Origin: Lophius americanus
Lineage: Eukaryota; Chordata; Actinopteri; Lophiiformes; Lophiidae
Assembly: GCA_037951165.1 (NCBI GenBank)
Contig: JBBDHG010000061.1
Span: forward strand, 9,235,001 to 9,299,000
DNA: 64,000 nt
Direction of reading: 5' to 3'
The notes under the pieces were generated by a model, which had not been told where the DNA came from, ran no database searches, and saw nothing but the letters and a program-made list of their open reading frames with translations. A program made the translations under genes and the position numbers. Below, piece after piece: positions 8,587 to 18,054 of the stretch (position 1 is the first letter of the stretch; every line of letters begins with the position of its first letter).

Positions 8587-9050
8587 CTACATCGTGGCAG
8601 ACGTGTTCATGGTAGGTTTGCAGCCGATCGAGTCTGCGGCTTTGGAGCTGTCAAAGACATCAGAGTGTTCGGGTTTTTCGCTCGTAACATAGGCGGGTGT
8701 GCTCACAGCATCGGCGGACAGGCTGCTCTCACTACACCCGGGATCCACATCACTCTCGTCCCTCCAACCGCTATGTTCCTCCACCATTTATCAGACCGAG
8801 GTTTGCTAGTGATCATGGGGAGCCCGCCGTGGGACAAATCGAGGCACCAACTATCTGCGTGTCGATGTCCACAAAGGTCATCTTGTCCTGTGTTGACAAT
8901 TGTCCTGCTTGAATTGTCAAGCGTTAGATCTCCCAGCGCTAGGTCGTACGACAGGTAGACGATGGAAATAAAGATAAAGTATAACCGAGTCCCTTGGTAA
9001 GATGACATGAGTTCAATTGGCTCCAACAAACGGACAAGGCTGACACTCGG
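8587..9050 (-). pseudogene. Membrane segment and acidic tail, likely end of the upstream glycoprotein
   Basis: Directly after the TAA at 9051-9053 the same minus-strand frame continues through a hydrophobic segment, LYFIFISIVYLSYDLAL (8984-8934). Next come a short polar part (GDLTLDNSSRTIVNTGQDD) and, after a frame change near 8790-8880, a Ser/Asp/Glu-rich tail (SSLSADAVSTPAYVTSEK) ending at about 8587. Two readings fit: transmembrane helix and cytoplasmic tail of the glycoprotein encoded just upstream, separated only by a nonsense codon, or a separate secreted protein with this helix as signal peptide. I favour the first because the frame is kept. Confidence 0.4.
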
Positions 9051-10215
9051 TTATGCTCGGGTTAGCACTCTAGCCGAGTCTCCCGTGTTACCTGCCAGCA
9101 TCAAGCTGTCAAACTTCGACACGGTTTCCTGTCCTATAGTAGTCCTATTGAACACGCTGTGATTATAATAGGGCCAGTCGCAAAAACCGTTGCACCTGAA
9201 GGCGGTCCCGGACTCCGTGCCTAAATGCACGTAGTAGCAGAGTTTGCTGTTTCGCAAGTGGTCGTGTAGTTCCTCTTCGTCAGCGACCCAGATGAGACCT
9301 AGACTTGCGCCTGCTTCGTCGCCCAGGATGGTGTTATTATTGCCCGTGGCTGGCACAGATTTTGCTATCAGGTACAACTTCACAGCTCGCATTTCGTCCT
9401 CACCTGGAACCGTGACATTTTCAACTTTGCCTCTGTAGTACACCGTACCCGATGTCGATGCGATGGAGCCCACCAGCTGCACAACTTGCTTGACCAGGGA
9501 CGGTTTTGACACAATAGAGTGTAGCATGAACCACAAACGGTCACTGTGAATGTTTTTGAGAGCGATCTCTGTCAAGTTGGACACCACGGTCATGTGACGC
9601 TGACGCGGGGTCTGCTGATCATCCGCGGTGTCGCACCTGATCATATCGCCAAACTGCTGGAGCGATTTGTTCCATTTGGAAAAGAACGTGTGGACAGGTA
9701 TCGTGGGAATGTACAGCTCCTCGGTGCCGGTGTAGCTGTTTATACACTTTTTTGCTACCAGAGACCTCCCCTTCCCGATGTACGCGTTGTACAGGTCCAC
9801 CATCAACAAGTATTCCTCCGATTTACTGATGATAGGCATGAGTCTGACGCACACATCTCCTACTCGAGCACCGTATTTGGTGGTCGAGGCGATCAGTTGA
9901 GAGGGCACGTGCTTGAAGTCGAGGTTTCCCAGAGCCAGGTTATTCCATTATCCCTTATACCCATTCAACCCTGATACCACCACATTGTTACCAATGCACT
10001 CGTCATTTACCAAGCGCCTATGGCTCGGACTTTGCTGTTGTGGGACCCCGACCACGCGTTGTTCATTGAGCATGAAGCAGACGATTTCTGCGAGGCCATA
10101 GTAAGCGGTTGTGGAGTCTCGGAGATCGAGTGTCAGGTTGCAGTAAGCAGTTGGAAGCAGTGTCTCGTTAGTGGCTTGTTTACTGGTGCATAAACACAGT
10201 TGATCCCTTGTCTGT
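9051..10215 (-). pseudogene. Glycoprotein-like ectodomain with in-frame stop
   Basis: Minus-strand frame open from about 10213 to 9051 except for TAA at 9948-9950. The 285-codon part after the stop is intact. It carries sequons (NVTV, NHSV, NRTT) in addition to NETL and NLTL in the upstream part, and a Cys pair in FRCNGFCDWPYY. This points to an exported ectodomain, although no signal peptide is seen. The frame also continues past the terminal TAA into a transmembrane-like helix (8984-8934). Neighbouring genes look herpesvirus-like, so an envelope or virion glycoprotein is likely. The exact family is not recognised. No initiator is clear; an ATG in frame lies at 10073-10071. Confidence 0.45.
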
Positions 10216-10402
10216 CATAACGCATTCCCTGTACAGCATCTATCGTGAATTTGTCTTAAAGAAAAACATATATTTGAACCAATGTTTGTTTGTACGTGTT
10301 TTTATTTTGTGTATGCACATGATATAATACAACAGTTACACGTTGTGTACAACAGCCCAAGACCGTGCGCTACACTGTCAGGGTAATGTCACATGGAGTT
10401 CT
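10216..10402. other. Intergenic gap with minus-strand poly(A) signal
   Basis: TTTATT at 10301-10306 is AATAAA for the minus-strand protease-scaffold gene, about 100 bases past its end. Nothing else recognised. Confidence 0.5.
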
Positions 10403-11050
10403 TCACATCTTTGTAACAACCGCTGAGATGAAGTCGGCCTCAGAGTTTGACTTCTTCATCGAGTCGCCTCCATCAGGGGGTACAAAGTATCCAGCCTGTT
10501 GTTTGTTTGTCACGGCGGTACTGGACTGCTGTGCGGCTGGCTGAGGCTGTTTGTTGTTGCACGCAGAGGATGCACCGCCATCCACGACTTCCGTGTCCAT
10601 CGTGACCATATCGCATTTCTCCTCGTTTGGTCCGCGAGTGTCGCCCTTTGAGATCTGCTTCGTAAGTTTGCATAGTTCGTCCATCAGTTTGGCGACATCC
10701 CCTGGATCCTGACCATCCTTGGCTTATTTGCGCATACGCCTATACGGGATGTCTCTCGCCAAACTTTGCAACGTATCCATATTGGACTCGTTATACGAGG
10801 CCTCTTGTGACGCCGAGCTGCGCTGTTGTTCTACTATGACGTCTCTTATGCAAGCCTTTATCAATTCCAGCATTTTTTCTTGCTCTTTCTGAGACGTCGC
10901 CTGTCTCTCAGATTCCTCCTTGTTATATTCCATAGCTATCTTCCTCCTTTGTTCTTTGGTCAGGGTACCGTACTGAAACAATTTGTCTCCAGGATTCGAT
11001 ACAGTGTTCGGATTATAGAGAGCCTCCCCCCGGTGAGACTCTTGCCCAGT

Positions 11051-11095
11051 CTGACACTGTTGTTGCTGCTGCTGCTGCTGCTGATGTTGATGATG
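11051..11095 (-). repeat. CAG repeat encoding polyglutamine
   Basis: CTG/TTG triplets on plus give about nine consecutive Gln, preceded by His/Gln alternation, in the scaffold frame on minus. Confidence 0.85.
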
Positions 11096-11192
11096 AGGAT
11101 TCCACAGATGTGGGGTTTGAGGTTGCGTAAGATGTTGAAGTTTGGGGGCCAACTGCATGATCTCTGTAGTGTTTGTATTTCCGACTGCTGAT

Positions 11193-11242
11193 ACGGCTGT
11201 TGCTGCTGCTGTTTTTGCTGCTGCTGTTGCTGCTGCTGCAAA
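11193..11242 (-). repeat. Second CAG repeat encoding polyglutamine
   Basis: Encodes eight Gln, a Lys and five Gln on the minus strand in the frame upstream of the 11170 frameshift. Slippage in such triplet runs can explain length variation but not the frameshift, which lies outside. Confidence 0.85.
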
Positions 11243-12561
11243 AGCTTGATCACGTTATCGATTTGGGTCTGGGTGGTGGTCATCTTGTCTGCCATGTGTT
11301 CGGATTTAGGCACTGAAGCATCTCCTGTAGGCTCTGTTAGTCCGGTGTTAATATCTTCATCAGTAGTTTTAATACCAGCGCAGAGTTTAGTTTTAACCCC
11401 GGTACGTCTGGTGAAATCTTTAGCTCCTTGCACCATGAACGGCGTGATCATCGGGATGTTTCAATCTCTGGGTTAGTATGCTATTCTGAACCTTGATGGC
11501 CTCAAATACATCCTTGAGCACTTGCACCTCAACAGCTTGACCTAACACGGCTTTCCTCAGGGCTTCAACGGTCTCATTGATAGCCTGTCCCTCGGAACTG
11601 TCGTCGGACTCAGAGGGTGTTTCGGTGTCGACATCGACAACCTCGGCGCTCTCTTTCAGATCGCTTCCTGCGTCGAGGACTGAGTCCTTCAGGGTGGAAA
11701 TACCCGTCCTGGTCATCGTCCAGACGGGTGCAAAAGCACCCTGGCCTCATGGGCACAGAGACCAAACTACACTCCTCCATGACCAGACCGCTCTTATTAT
11801 CGCCCACTGTGCCTAGGCTGAAGCCCATGCTCATCTCCGGAGCCACAAGGCCGTCGGTGTATTCGGTGTCTTTCCATGCGATACAGCAGTACAGGAAGGT
11901 TTTGTCCAAAGACCTACTGTGAACGTGCCAGTAACATTTGACTCGTCCGATGTCCCTCTTGACCTTGTGTAAGAACACAGCCTTGCCGGGATGGAGGTGA
12001 CACGCTCCGGCGTACGACATCTCGTTCCCCACAATGAAATCTTTCCTCGAGTCCGGGTACACCTCGCCCTGCACCATTCCAAACATGCTACGTGTCCCCA
12101 CGAGGAATCTGTCACTCGCGCACCAACCGATGCTAGCCATCGCCGTGGTGTAATCGTCCATGGTGGTACCGTAGCACTCTTTGCAGAAGATTGGTACAAA
12201 TACACACTGGTCTGAACGTAGAGCCCCTTCGGGGCACTCGCATCTATCCGCTTAGTCAACTAGAGTCATGATGGTCATGTTTATCATGGCTCTCTTCTTG
12301 TCCTCGAGTGACACTTTCACAAACGCACACTGGTCTTTCGTACAGAACACGGGTCCTACCCTTGCCCCCTGACTCACCGAGGGAGTCGAGACACTCGAAG
12401 ACATCGCAACTCTGTACTAAATCTAATTTAGTGTAACAAGAGCGGACCTGTGGCTCTGTCAATGACCCTTTGGTGCTAACCCGAATCGGAACGTTCCACC
12501 TCGGCGTTGAAGATCAGATTGTCTCCCCAGACAAACTCGAAAAATTTCTTCACCATTTACA

Positions 12562-13548
12562 ATGTTCACTGTTTACTATGGCAATTACTTGCCTGTAACT
12601 AGTACGGAATACACAGTGGCTACCCGACCGCAACCAGCCGCCGGATTCGATAAGTCCTCTGCATACCGCAAATCTATCACTCTCGATAAATCCGGCCACG
12701 GCCTGAGACAAGTGTCCGCTTCTACATCCAGCAGACAGACTGACTTTGCCTTCTCGTTGTTTTCCTTCCGGGTCTTCCTCTCAGCAGCCTTCATCGTCAC
12801 GCGAAGCTGCTCGAGCTAGCCTGCCCGAGAGAGGACCGGGAATAAGAGGGCGAGAACCGAACCTGACGACGTGAACGTAACAGTAAGAGCCGAACAGCTG
12901 TCAGATGCGATGTTCGAGATCGACTGCCGAGGGGAGAGGCACGAGCCGCTGTTTCTATTAGTAATCCTAACATGCCCCGCAACGAATCTCCCAACGCCTC
13001 AGACGATCACGCCCAGGACTCGCAAGCTCGAAGTTCAAAGTCAGATTATTCCTCAGCGATGGCCACAGATGCAATATTCCACATGTTCCCCGAGCCCCCG
13101 GAGCAACAGGAGCGGGAGGTGTACAAGACCAACGAGAACGATCATTTCGTACAAAAACAATACCCGATGCTGCACTTGTCCCTCAACGCTCACGAACACC
13201 CACTTGGATGAAGTGCTTTACGACGAGGATACCATTTGTCCCTTGTGCGAATTAAACAGGAACACCTTGGACTCCATAAAAGTACTTAAGCACCATGAGG
13301 TAAAAGCGTACCTGGACTCATACAATCACACATTCACAGAGGATCAAGTCAACAATCATCTGGTCCACACCCTGAGGGATCACAATGTCCTCAGGGCGAT
13401 ACAGACCATGTCCGTGGACCTGATCAGTAAATCGTACCCCCTAGCGAACAGCGCTTCTCTCCGCGTCATGAACCGTATCAGAACGCACATGGGTAGACCG
13501 TTTTTTGTAGTGGACCAGGATGTGGCTAAGGTTCACAACGATGTGTAA
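12562..13548 (+). pseudogene. Unidentified gene with CxxC motif, frameshifted
   Basis: Plus-strand coding-like sequence divergent from the protease gene. It starts at ATG 12562 (MFTVYYGNYLPVTSTEY). A Ser-rich middle with unclear frame and a TAG at 12817 follow, then an acidic disordered part from ATG 12972 (NESPNASDDHAQDSQARSS). At about 13200 the sense moves to another frame carrying a CPLC pair (about 13240) and, after a helical part with LKHHEVKAYLDSYNH, closes with TAA at 13546-13548. The CPLC plus nearby Cys and His residues suggests metal binding. Herpesviruses encode several small zinc-binding proteins (packaging, nuclear egress), but I cannot say which, if any, this is. Confidence 0.4.
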
Positions 13549-13831
13549 GCAATTCATCGGCGTCGCGTCTACATGTCAGGCGTTGATTAAGTACAAGCAC
13601 AATGATAGCGAAATAATACCCTCGACCAATCCTCTGTTGTAACTGTTTCACCAATAACAAGATACTATAGAACCGTACCAAAGTGGCCCACGTTGGTACC
13701 AAAGTGACCCACGTCGGTATCAAGGTTTAGTCTATGCATCAAACTCGTTTCCGCTGTGTTCCGCGTGGATGTGTATCTGTATGTCACAGCCCTCTACTCC
13801 CTCTCCGCCCCTTCAAAACAGGCCTGCTCCC
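13549..13831. other. Intergenic region upstream of the glycoprotein gene
   Basis: Holds a 21-bp repeat at 13675-13716 (GTACCAAAGTGGCCCACGTTG and a copy with two changes, plus a partial third). Its position 120 bp before the glycoprotein ATG would suit a promoter element, but no TATA box is evident. Confidence 0.4.
13675..13716. repeat. 21-bp direct repeat, two copies
   Basis: Two adjacent copies, 13675-13695 and 13696-13716, with two differences and a third partial copy starting GTATCAA at 13717. Confidence 0.85.
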
Positions 13832-16099
13832 ATGAGGTTCCTAATAGTCCTCTCACTCTCGTGGCTGCCATGCCTCGCTGGCTCTCTCGTCACCGACAAC
13901 GACCCTCACGGCTACGCTCCCTACGTTTGGATCAACGTCAGTGCATGAGACACTCAAACGGGCTGGTGTCAGGGCAAGAGCCACAGTGGCTTCGCCTCGA
14001 ACCGAGCCCATTACTTCGACGAAGACCCGATGGCCGACTGCGGACCCGATTCTCAGTGCGCAGCTTTCAGGCTCATGAGGTGGACGCTACACGCTCCTGC
14101 CGATCTCAGGCAGTGGCCGGAGACAGACGATGTGCTGACTATCCGAAGCTCCCCTTACGCCTGTGTGCTCTCCTACGTGGGCGACACCGAATCGCTCCAA
14201 GGTAACAGGTTCTGCATAGGCAATTCTAAAACCACTCGGGCGGGCCTAACCAACGCAGACAATGCTGCCTCGGCCCCAATTGCCATCTGCGAGGTCTCAA
14301 GCGCCCCAAGTCTAAAAAATCGCGACCCGGACCACAACCCCACCGCCTCAGAGATCAGGGACTTTCTCTTACTGTCCTCCTGCAATGCCACAGTTCTGTC
14401 TTTGGACCGAGCCGTCTACACTTCCAAATATCTGTCGGTAGCGTTCGACGTAGCCACCTTCTACACTGTGGCTAAAGCGGGTCATGTAATCGTGAAGGTC
14501 CCCTTTGACGAGTGCCTCATTCCATTCGACTCCACAAAAGTTGATTATCGCACGGTCATTAAAACCATAGCCGAAAGCTTAGTTAAGGTGAGACTGTCCA
14601 CTTACTCGTCCGCTATCATGCTGGACGTGACCGACTGGGGCGCGAGAGACTGCTCTCGATCAAATTGGCAAGGTGCGAATTTCACCAAGGTTGCAGTGGA
14701 TCTGGCCTCGGCTTTGAATATAAGGGGAGCATTGAAACTCTTCCTCAGGTTACCCAGATCGCACCAGCTCCTGAATGGCATAGACTTCTCACAACTGGAT
14801 GCGTTCGAAGCTTTCATCACACCCCAAGGTTTGGTTGACATGTGTCGACCTGGACACTGTCAGAACATGTGGGTCGCCGGGGCCGGAGACGACTCCTCCA
14901 AGGGAGTCTTGTCGTACCTATTGACTCTGCTAAGGCAAGGAGTCAGGGCTAACAAGGTCAACTTCCCACCATCTCTCAAGGGCGTGTTGAAGATTAACCC
15001 GCTCGAATATAGAGATTTGCAGCAGCTTGAGCTCACCGGCGAGCTATCGCTGACTGTTTTGGAAAACCAACGTGGCATTTTCCGAATAGAGTGGACGACT
15101 TGGAGACTCAAATGGACGCTCTTAAGAACTCGTATGTCTCAGTGTCTAAAACCTTAATCGAAGTGAGCAGTAGACTCAACACCAACATAGCCCTGGTCAA
15201 CGGTAGGATCGATGACCAGGACAGGAATATACAGAAGAACAACGAGATTGTCAACAGCAACTTTGCAATGATGAGGGACGTCATGATGAGGAACACGGAA
15301 GCCGCTTTAAGTGACACTAACGTGAAGTTCTTGTCATGGCCAGTTATCAAATGTGGTATGCACAGATGCATAGCGTCACTCATCAGATAACGCAGGCTGC
15401 CATGCACACCAATTCCATGGCCAGAGGAGTGGAAAATTGTCTCAGGCAGATACCGTCTAAGCGTTCGGGAGCTGCCCCAGTGGCATGACAGGCATGCAGG
15501 AGCACCCAGGCCTGTCCGAGGCCCCGACTGTTGGCACGGCACTGTACAAAGACCGAAAGTTTTTCATAGTACACTCTATCCCCGGGACCGTTTCAAAGAC
15601 CGTAGTCGGAGGGATCATACCCGTGCCCAAGATGAGTACGGACGGAGTTCCTTGCTGGCCTGACTACAAAGTGTGGTTCATAGATGGTAGGTATTACGAA
15701 CCGTCCGACTGTTACGGCAAGTACTGTCACAAGCCCGAGCTTCATGATAGGTACATCAGATGCACCAAGGAGCCGAGCGAGTGAAAAACGGTGTGCGCAC
15801 CTTGTCATCGAAGTATTTGCTACCAGAATAATAAAATCACTTGGATGGAGGGATCAGTCGCGGTACAGATCGATTCGCCTCCACTTCTCCAGACCGCAAA
15901 TATCGGACGGACCTGTGTCTTTCTCAGATCTACTGAAAGACAGCATTCCTGAAAGATCTACTGAAAGACACTCATCTCCTGGTGCACCGCACTCTCAGCG
16001 GGGATCGGGTACATGGTTTTCTTTGGTGGTGGCGGTGGTAATGCCGGAGGGGATGTTGCGCTCCCCAGCTATACAAGGAGGCGGTATAAAATGTTGTAG
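13832..16099 (+). pseudogene. Envelope (fusion-like) glycoprotein, decayed
   Basis: About 750 codons with the layout of a type I viral envelope glycoprotein. ATG 13832 starts a clear signal peptide (MRFLIVLSLSWLPCLAG). The ectodomain is interrupted by TGA at 13946-13948 but stays in frame to about 15080. A coiled-coil segment in a second frame (15091-15320, for example TLIEVSSRLNTNIALVNGRI) is followed by a short helical piece in a third frame (15336-15480). The last part, from 15485, has Cys-rich sequence (DCYGKYCHKPELHDRYIRC) with TGA at 15782, 15950 and 15962. It ends in a hydrophobic segment, WCTALSAGIGYMVFF, and a short basic tail (YTRRRYKML) with stop at 16097-16099. AATAAA is at 16165-16170. 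Signal peptide, coiled coil, anchor and tail fit a membrane fusion protein; herpesvirus glycoprotein B is one candidate, unproven. Confidence 0.55.
15927..15970 (+). repeat. 28-bp-offset direct repeat in the glycoprotein gene
   Basis: GATCTACTGAAAGACA at 15927-15942 and again at 15955-15970. The 28-bp step is not a multiple of three, so this small duplication probably caused one of the frame breaks just before the membrane anchor. Confidence 0.75.
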
Positions 16100-16164
16100 A
16101 TATCTACACTCTTGTAAATGTATGCATATGTCTATAAACCTTTGGCTTTTTGGTTCTATGCTTC

Positions 16165-16170
16165 AATAAA
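16165..16170 (+). terminator. Poly(A) signal AATAAA
   Basis: 66 bp after the glycoprotein stop. It faces minus-strand signals at 16264-16269 and 16278-16283. Confidence 0.6.
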
Positions 16171-16263
16171 TGTTCTCCGTGTCACTGAATCATTGTGTTA
16201 TTGTGTGCATGTTATGAAAGACAGGGGCTGGGTTAGAAAACACACTGATTACAAAACAAGTTG

Positions 16264-16283
16264 TTTATTTACACAGCTTTATT
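16264..16283 (-). terminator. Two minus-strand poly(A) signals
   Basis: TTTATT on plus at 16264-16269 and 16278-16283; the latter overlaps the stop codon of the truncated gene. Confidence 0.55.
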
Positions 16284-16398
16284 TATCGCAAAATACACCA
16301 TGTGTAGATATGAACTTTACATTGGCTAGGTTACGCTTCATGATGGATGGTACAAAGTCTGGTCCCTCAGAGGGTCGGATAGTAAAATGAAATCTGAA
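16279..16398 (-). pseudogene. C-terminal stub of a minus-strand gene cut by the satellite
   Basis: Minus-strand frame ending DFVPSIMKRNLANVKFIS and a short GVFCDK end, with stop TAA at 16281-16279 inside an AATAAA (TTTATT at 16278-16283 on plus). The stop-inside-poly(A) arrangement repeats that of two plus-strand genes at 1481 and 2510, so this is most likely the true 3' end of a gene converging on the glycoprotein gene. Going upstream, the unique sequence ends at about 16365 and turns into satellite. The frame then closes at TAA 16399-16401 within the first repeat. The rest of the gene is missing from the window. Confidence 0.4.
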
Positions 16399-17106
16399 TT
16401 ATCCCACCGATGGTCGGATTGTCCCACCGATGGTCGGATTGTCCCACCGAGGGTCGGATAGTAAAATTAAATCTGAATTATCCCGCCGATGGTCGGATTA
16501 TCCCACCGAGGGTTGGATAGTAAAATGAAGTCCGAATTATTCCATCGATGGTTTGAATGTCCCACCGATGGTCGGATTGTCACACTGTGGGTCGGATAGT
16601 AAAATGAAGTCTGAATTATCCCACCAATGGCTGGATTGTCCCACCGATGGTCGGATTGTCCCGCCGATGGTCGGATTGTCCCACCGAGGGTCGGATAGTA
16701 GAATGAAATCTAAATTATCCCACCAATGGTCGGATTGTCCCACCAATGGTTGGATTGTCCCACCGATGGTCAGATTGTCCCACCGAGGGTCGGATAATAA
16801 AATGAAATCTGAATTATCCCACCGATAGTCTGATTGTCCCACCGAGGGTCGGATAGTAAAAGGAAGTCTGAATTATCCCACCGATGGTTGGATTGTCCCA
16901 CCGATGGTCGGAATGTCCCAACGAGGGTCGGATAGTAAAATTAAATCTGAATTGTCACACCGATGGTCGGAATGTCCCACCAATGGTTGGATTGTCCCAC
17001 CGATGTTCGGATTATCACACCGAGGGTCGGACAGTAAAATGAAGTCTGAATTATCCCACCGCTGGTTGGATTGTCCCACCGATGGTCGGATTGTCCCACC
17101 GAGGGT

Positions 17107-18054
17107 CGGCTAGTAAAATGAAATCTGAATTATCCCAGCGATGGTTGGATTGTCCCACCAATGGTCGGATAGTAAAATGAAATCTGAATGATCACACCGA
17201 TGGTCGGATTGTCCCACCGAGGGTCAGATAGTAAAATGATATCTGAATTATCCCAGCGATGGTCGGATTGTCCCACCAATAGTCTGATAGTAAAATGAAA
17301 TCTGAATTATCCCACCGATGGTTGGATTGTCCCACCGATAGTCGGATTGTCACACTGAGGGTTGGATAGTTAATTGAAGTCTGAATTATCCCACCTATGG
17401 TTGGATTGTCCCGCAGATGGTCGGATTGTCACACTGAGGGTCGGATGGTAAAATTAAGTCTGAATAATCCCACCGATGGTTGGATTGTCCCACCGAGGGT
17501 TGGATAGTAAAATGAAGTCTGAATTATTACACCGATGGTCGGATTGTCCCACCGATGGTCGGATTGTCCCACCGAGGGTCGGCTAGTAAAATGAAATCTG
17601 AATTATCCCAGCGATGGTTGGATTGTCCCACCAATGGTCGGATAGTAAAATGAAATCTGAATGATCACACCGATGGTCGGATTGTCCCACCGAGGGTCAG
17701 ATAGTAAAATGATATCTGAATTATCCCAGCGATGGTCGGATTGTCCCACCAATAGTCTGATAGTAAAATGAAATCTGAATTATCCCACCGATGGTTGGAT
17801 TGTCCCACCGATAGTCGGATTGTCACACTGAGGGTTGGATAGTTAATTGAAGTCTGAATTATCCCACCTATGGTTGGATTGTCCCGCAGATGGTCGGATT
17901 TTCACACTGAGGGTCGGATGGTAAAATTAAGTCTGAATAATCCCACCGATGGTTGGATTGTCCCACCGAGGGTTGGATAGTAAAATGAAGTCTGAATTAT
18001 TACACCGATGGTCGGATTGTCCAACCGATGGTTGGATTGTCCCACCGATGGTCG
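17107..18054. repeat. 474-bp block, two tandem copies
   Basis: 17107-17580 is repeated at 17581-18054, almost unchanged. One difference seen is GATTGTCACACTG versus GATTTTCACACTG. Confidence 0.8.

Larger units (their letters stand above)
10403..12404 (-). pseudogene. Herpesvirus-type maturation protease and scaffold fusion, decayed
   Basis: Looks like an assemblin (peptidase family S21) gene with C-terminal scaffold. The protease part lies at 12161-about 11690. HPGKAVFLHK holds a candidate catalytic His. A VMEECSLVSVPMRPG segment, with Ser 67 residues after that His, resembles the S-L-C...R-x-G motif of the family. A further His (GYFHPEG) follows 24 residues after the Ser. The cytomegalovirus enzyme uses His63, Ser132 and His157, so the spacing agrees. 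Downstream come an acidic Ser-rich part, a helical part (about 11560-11470), two glutamine runs, a charged helical segment and an end in SEADFISAVVTKM, as in scaffolds that bind the capsid protein. Breaks: TAA at 12252-12254 (upstream of ATG 12161, so possibly outside the gene), frameshifts near 11700, 11450 and 11170, TAA at 10724-10726. Confidence 0.6.

Noticed and set aside
8425..8958. 177-codon plus-strand open frame
   Set aside because: It is the reverse of the minus-strand membrane and acidic-tail sequence, which has better protein character.
8967..8972. Plus-strand AATAAA as a gene end
   Set aside because: It lies in the sequence coding the minus-strand hydrophobic helix and no plus-strand gene ends before it.
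13832..16099. Recoded TGA codons (selenocysteine or alternative code)
   Set aside because: Neighbouring genes are broken by TAA and TAG as well as TGA, and by frameshifts, so decay is simpler.
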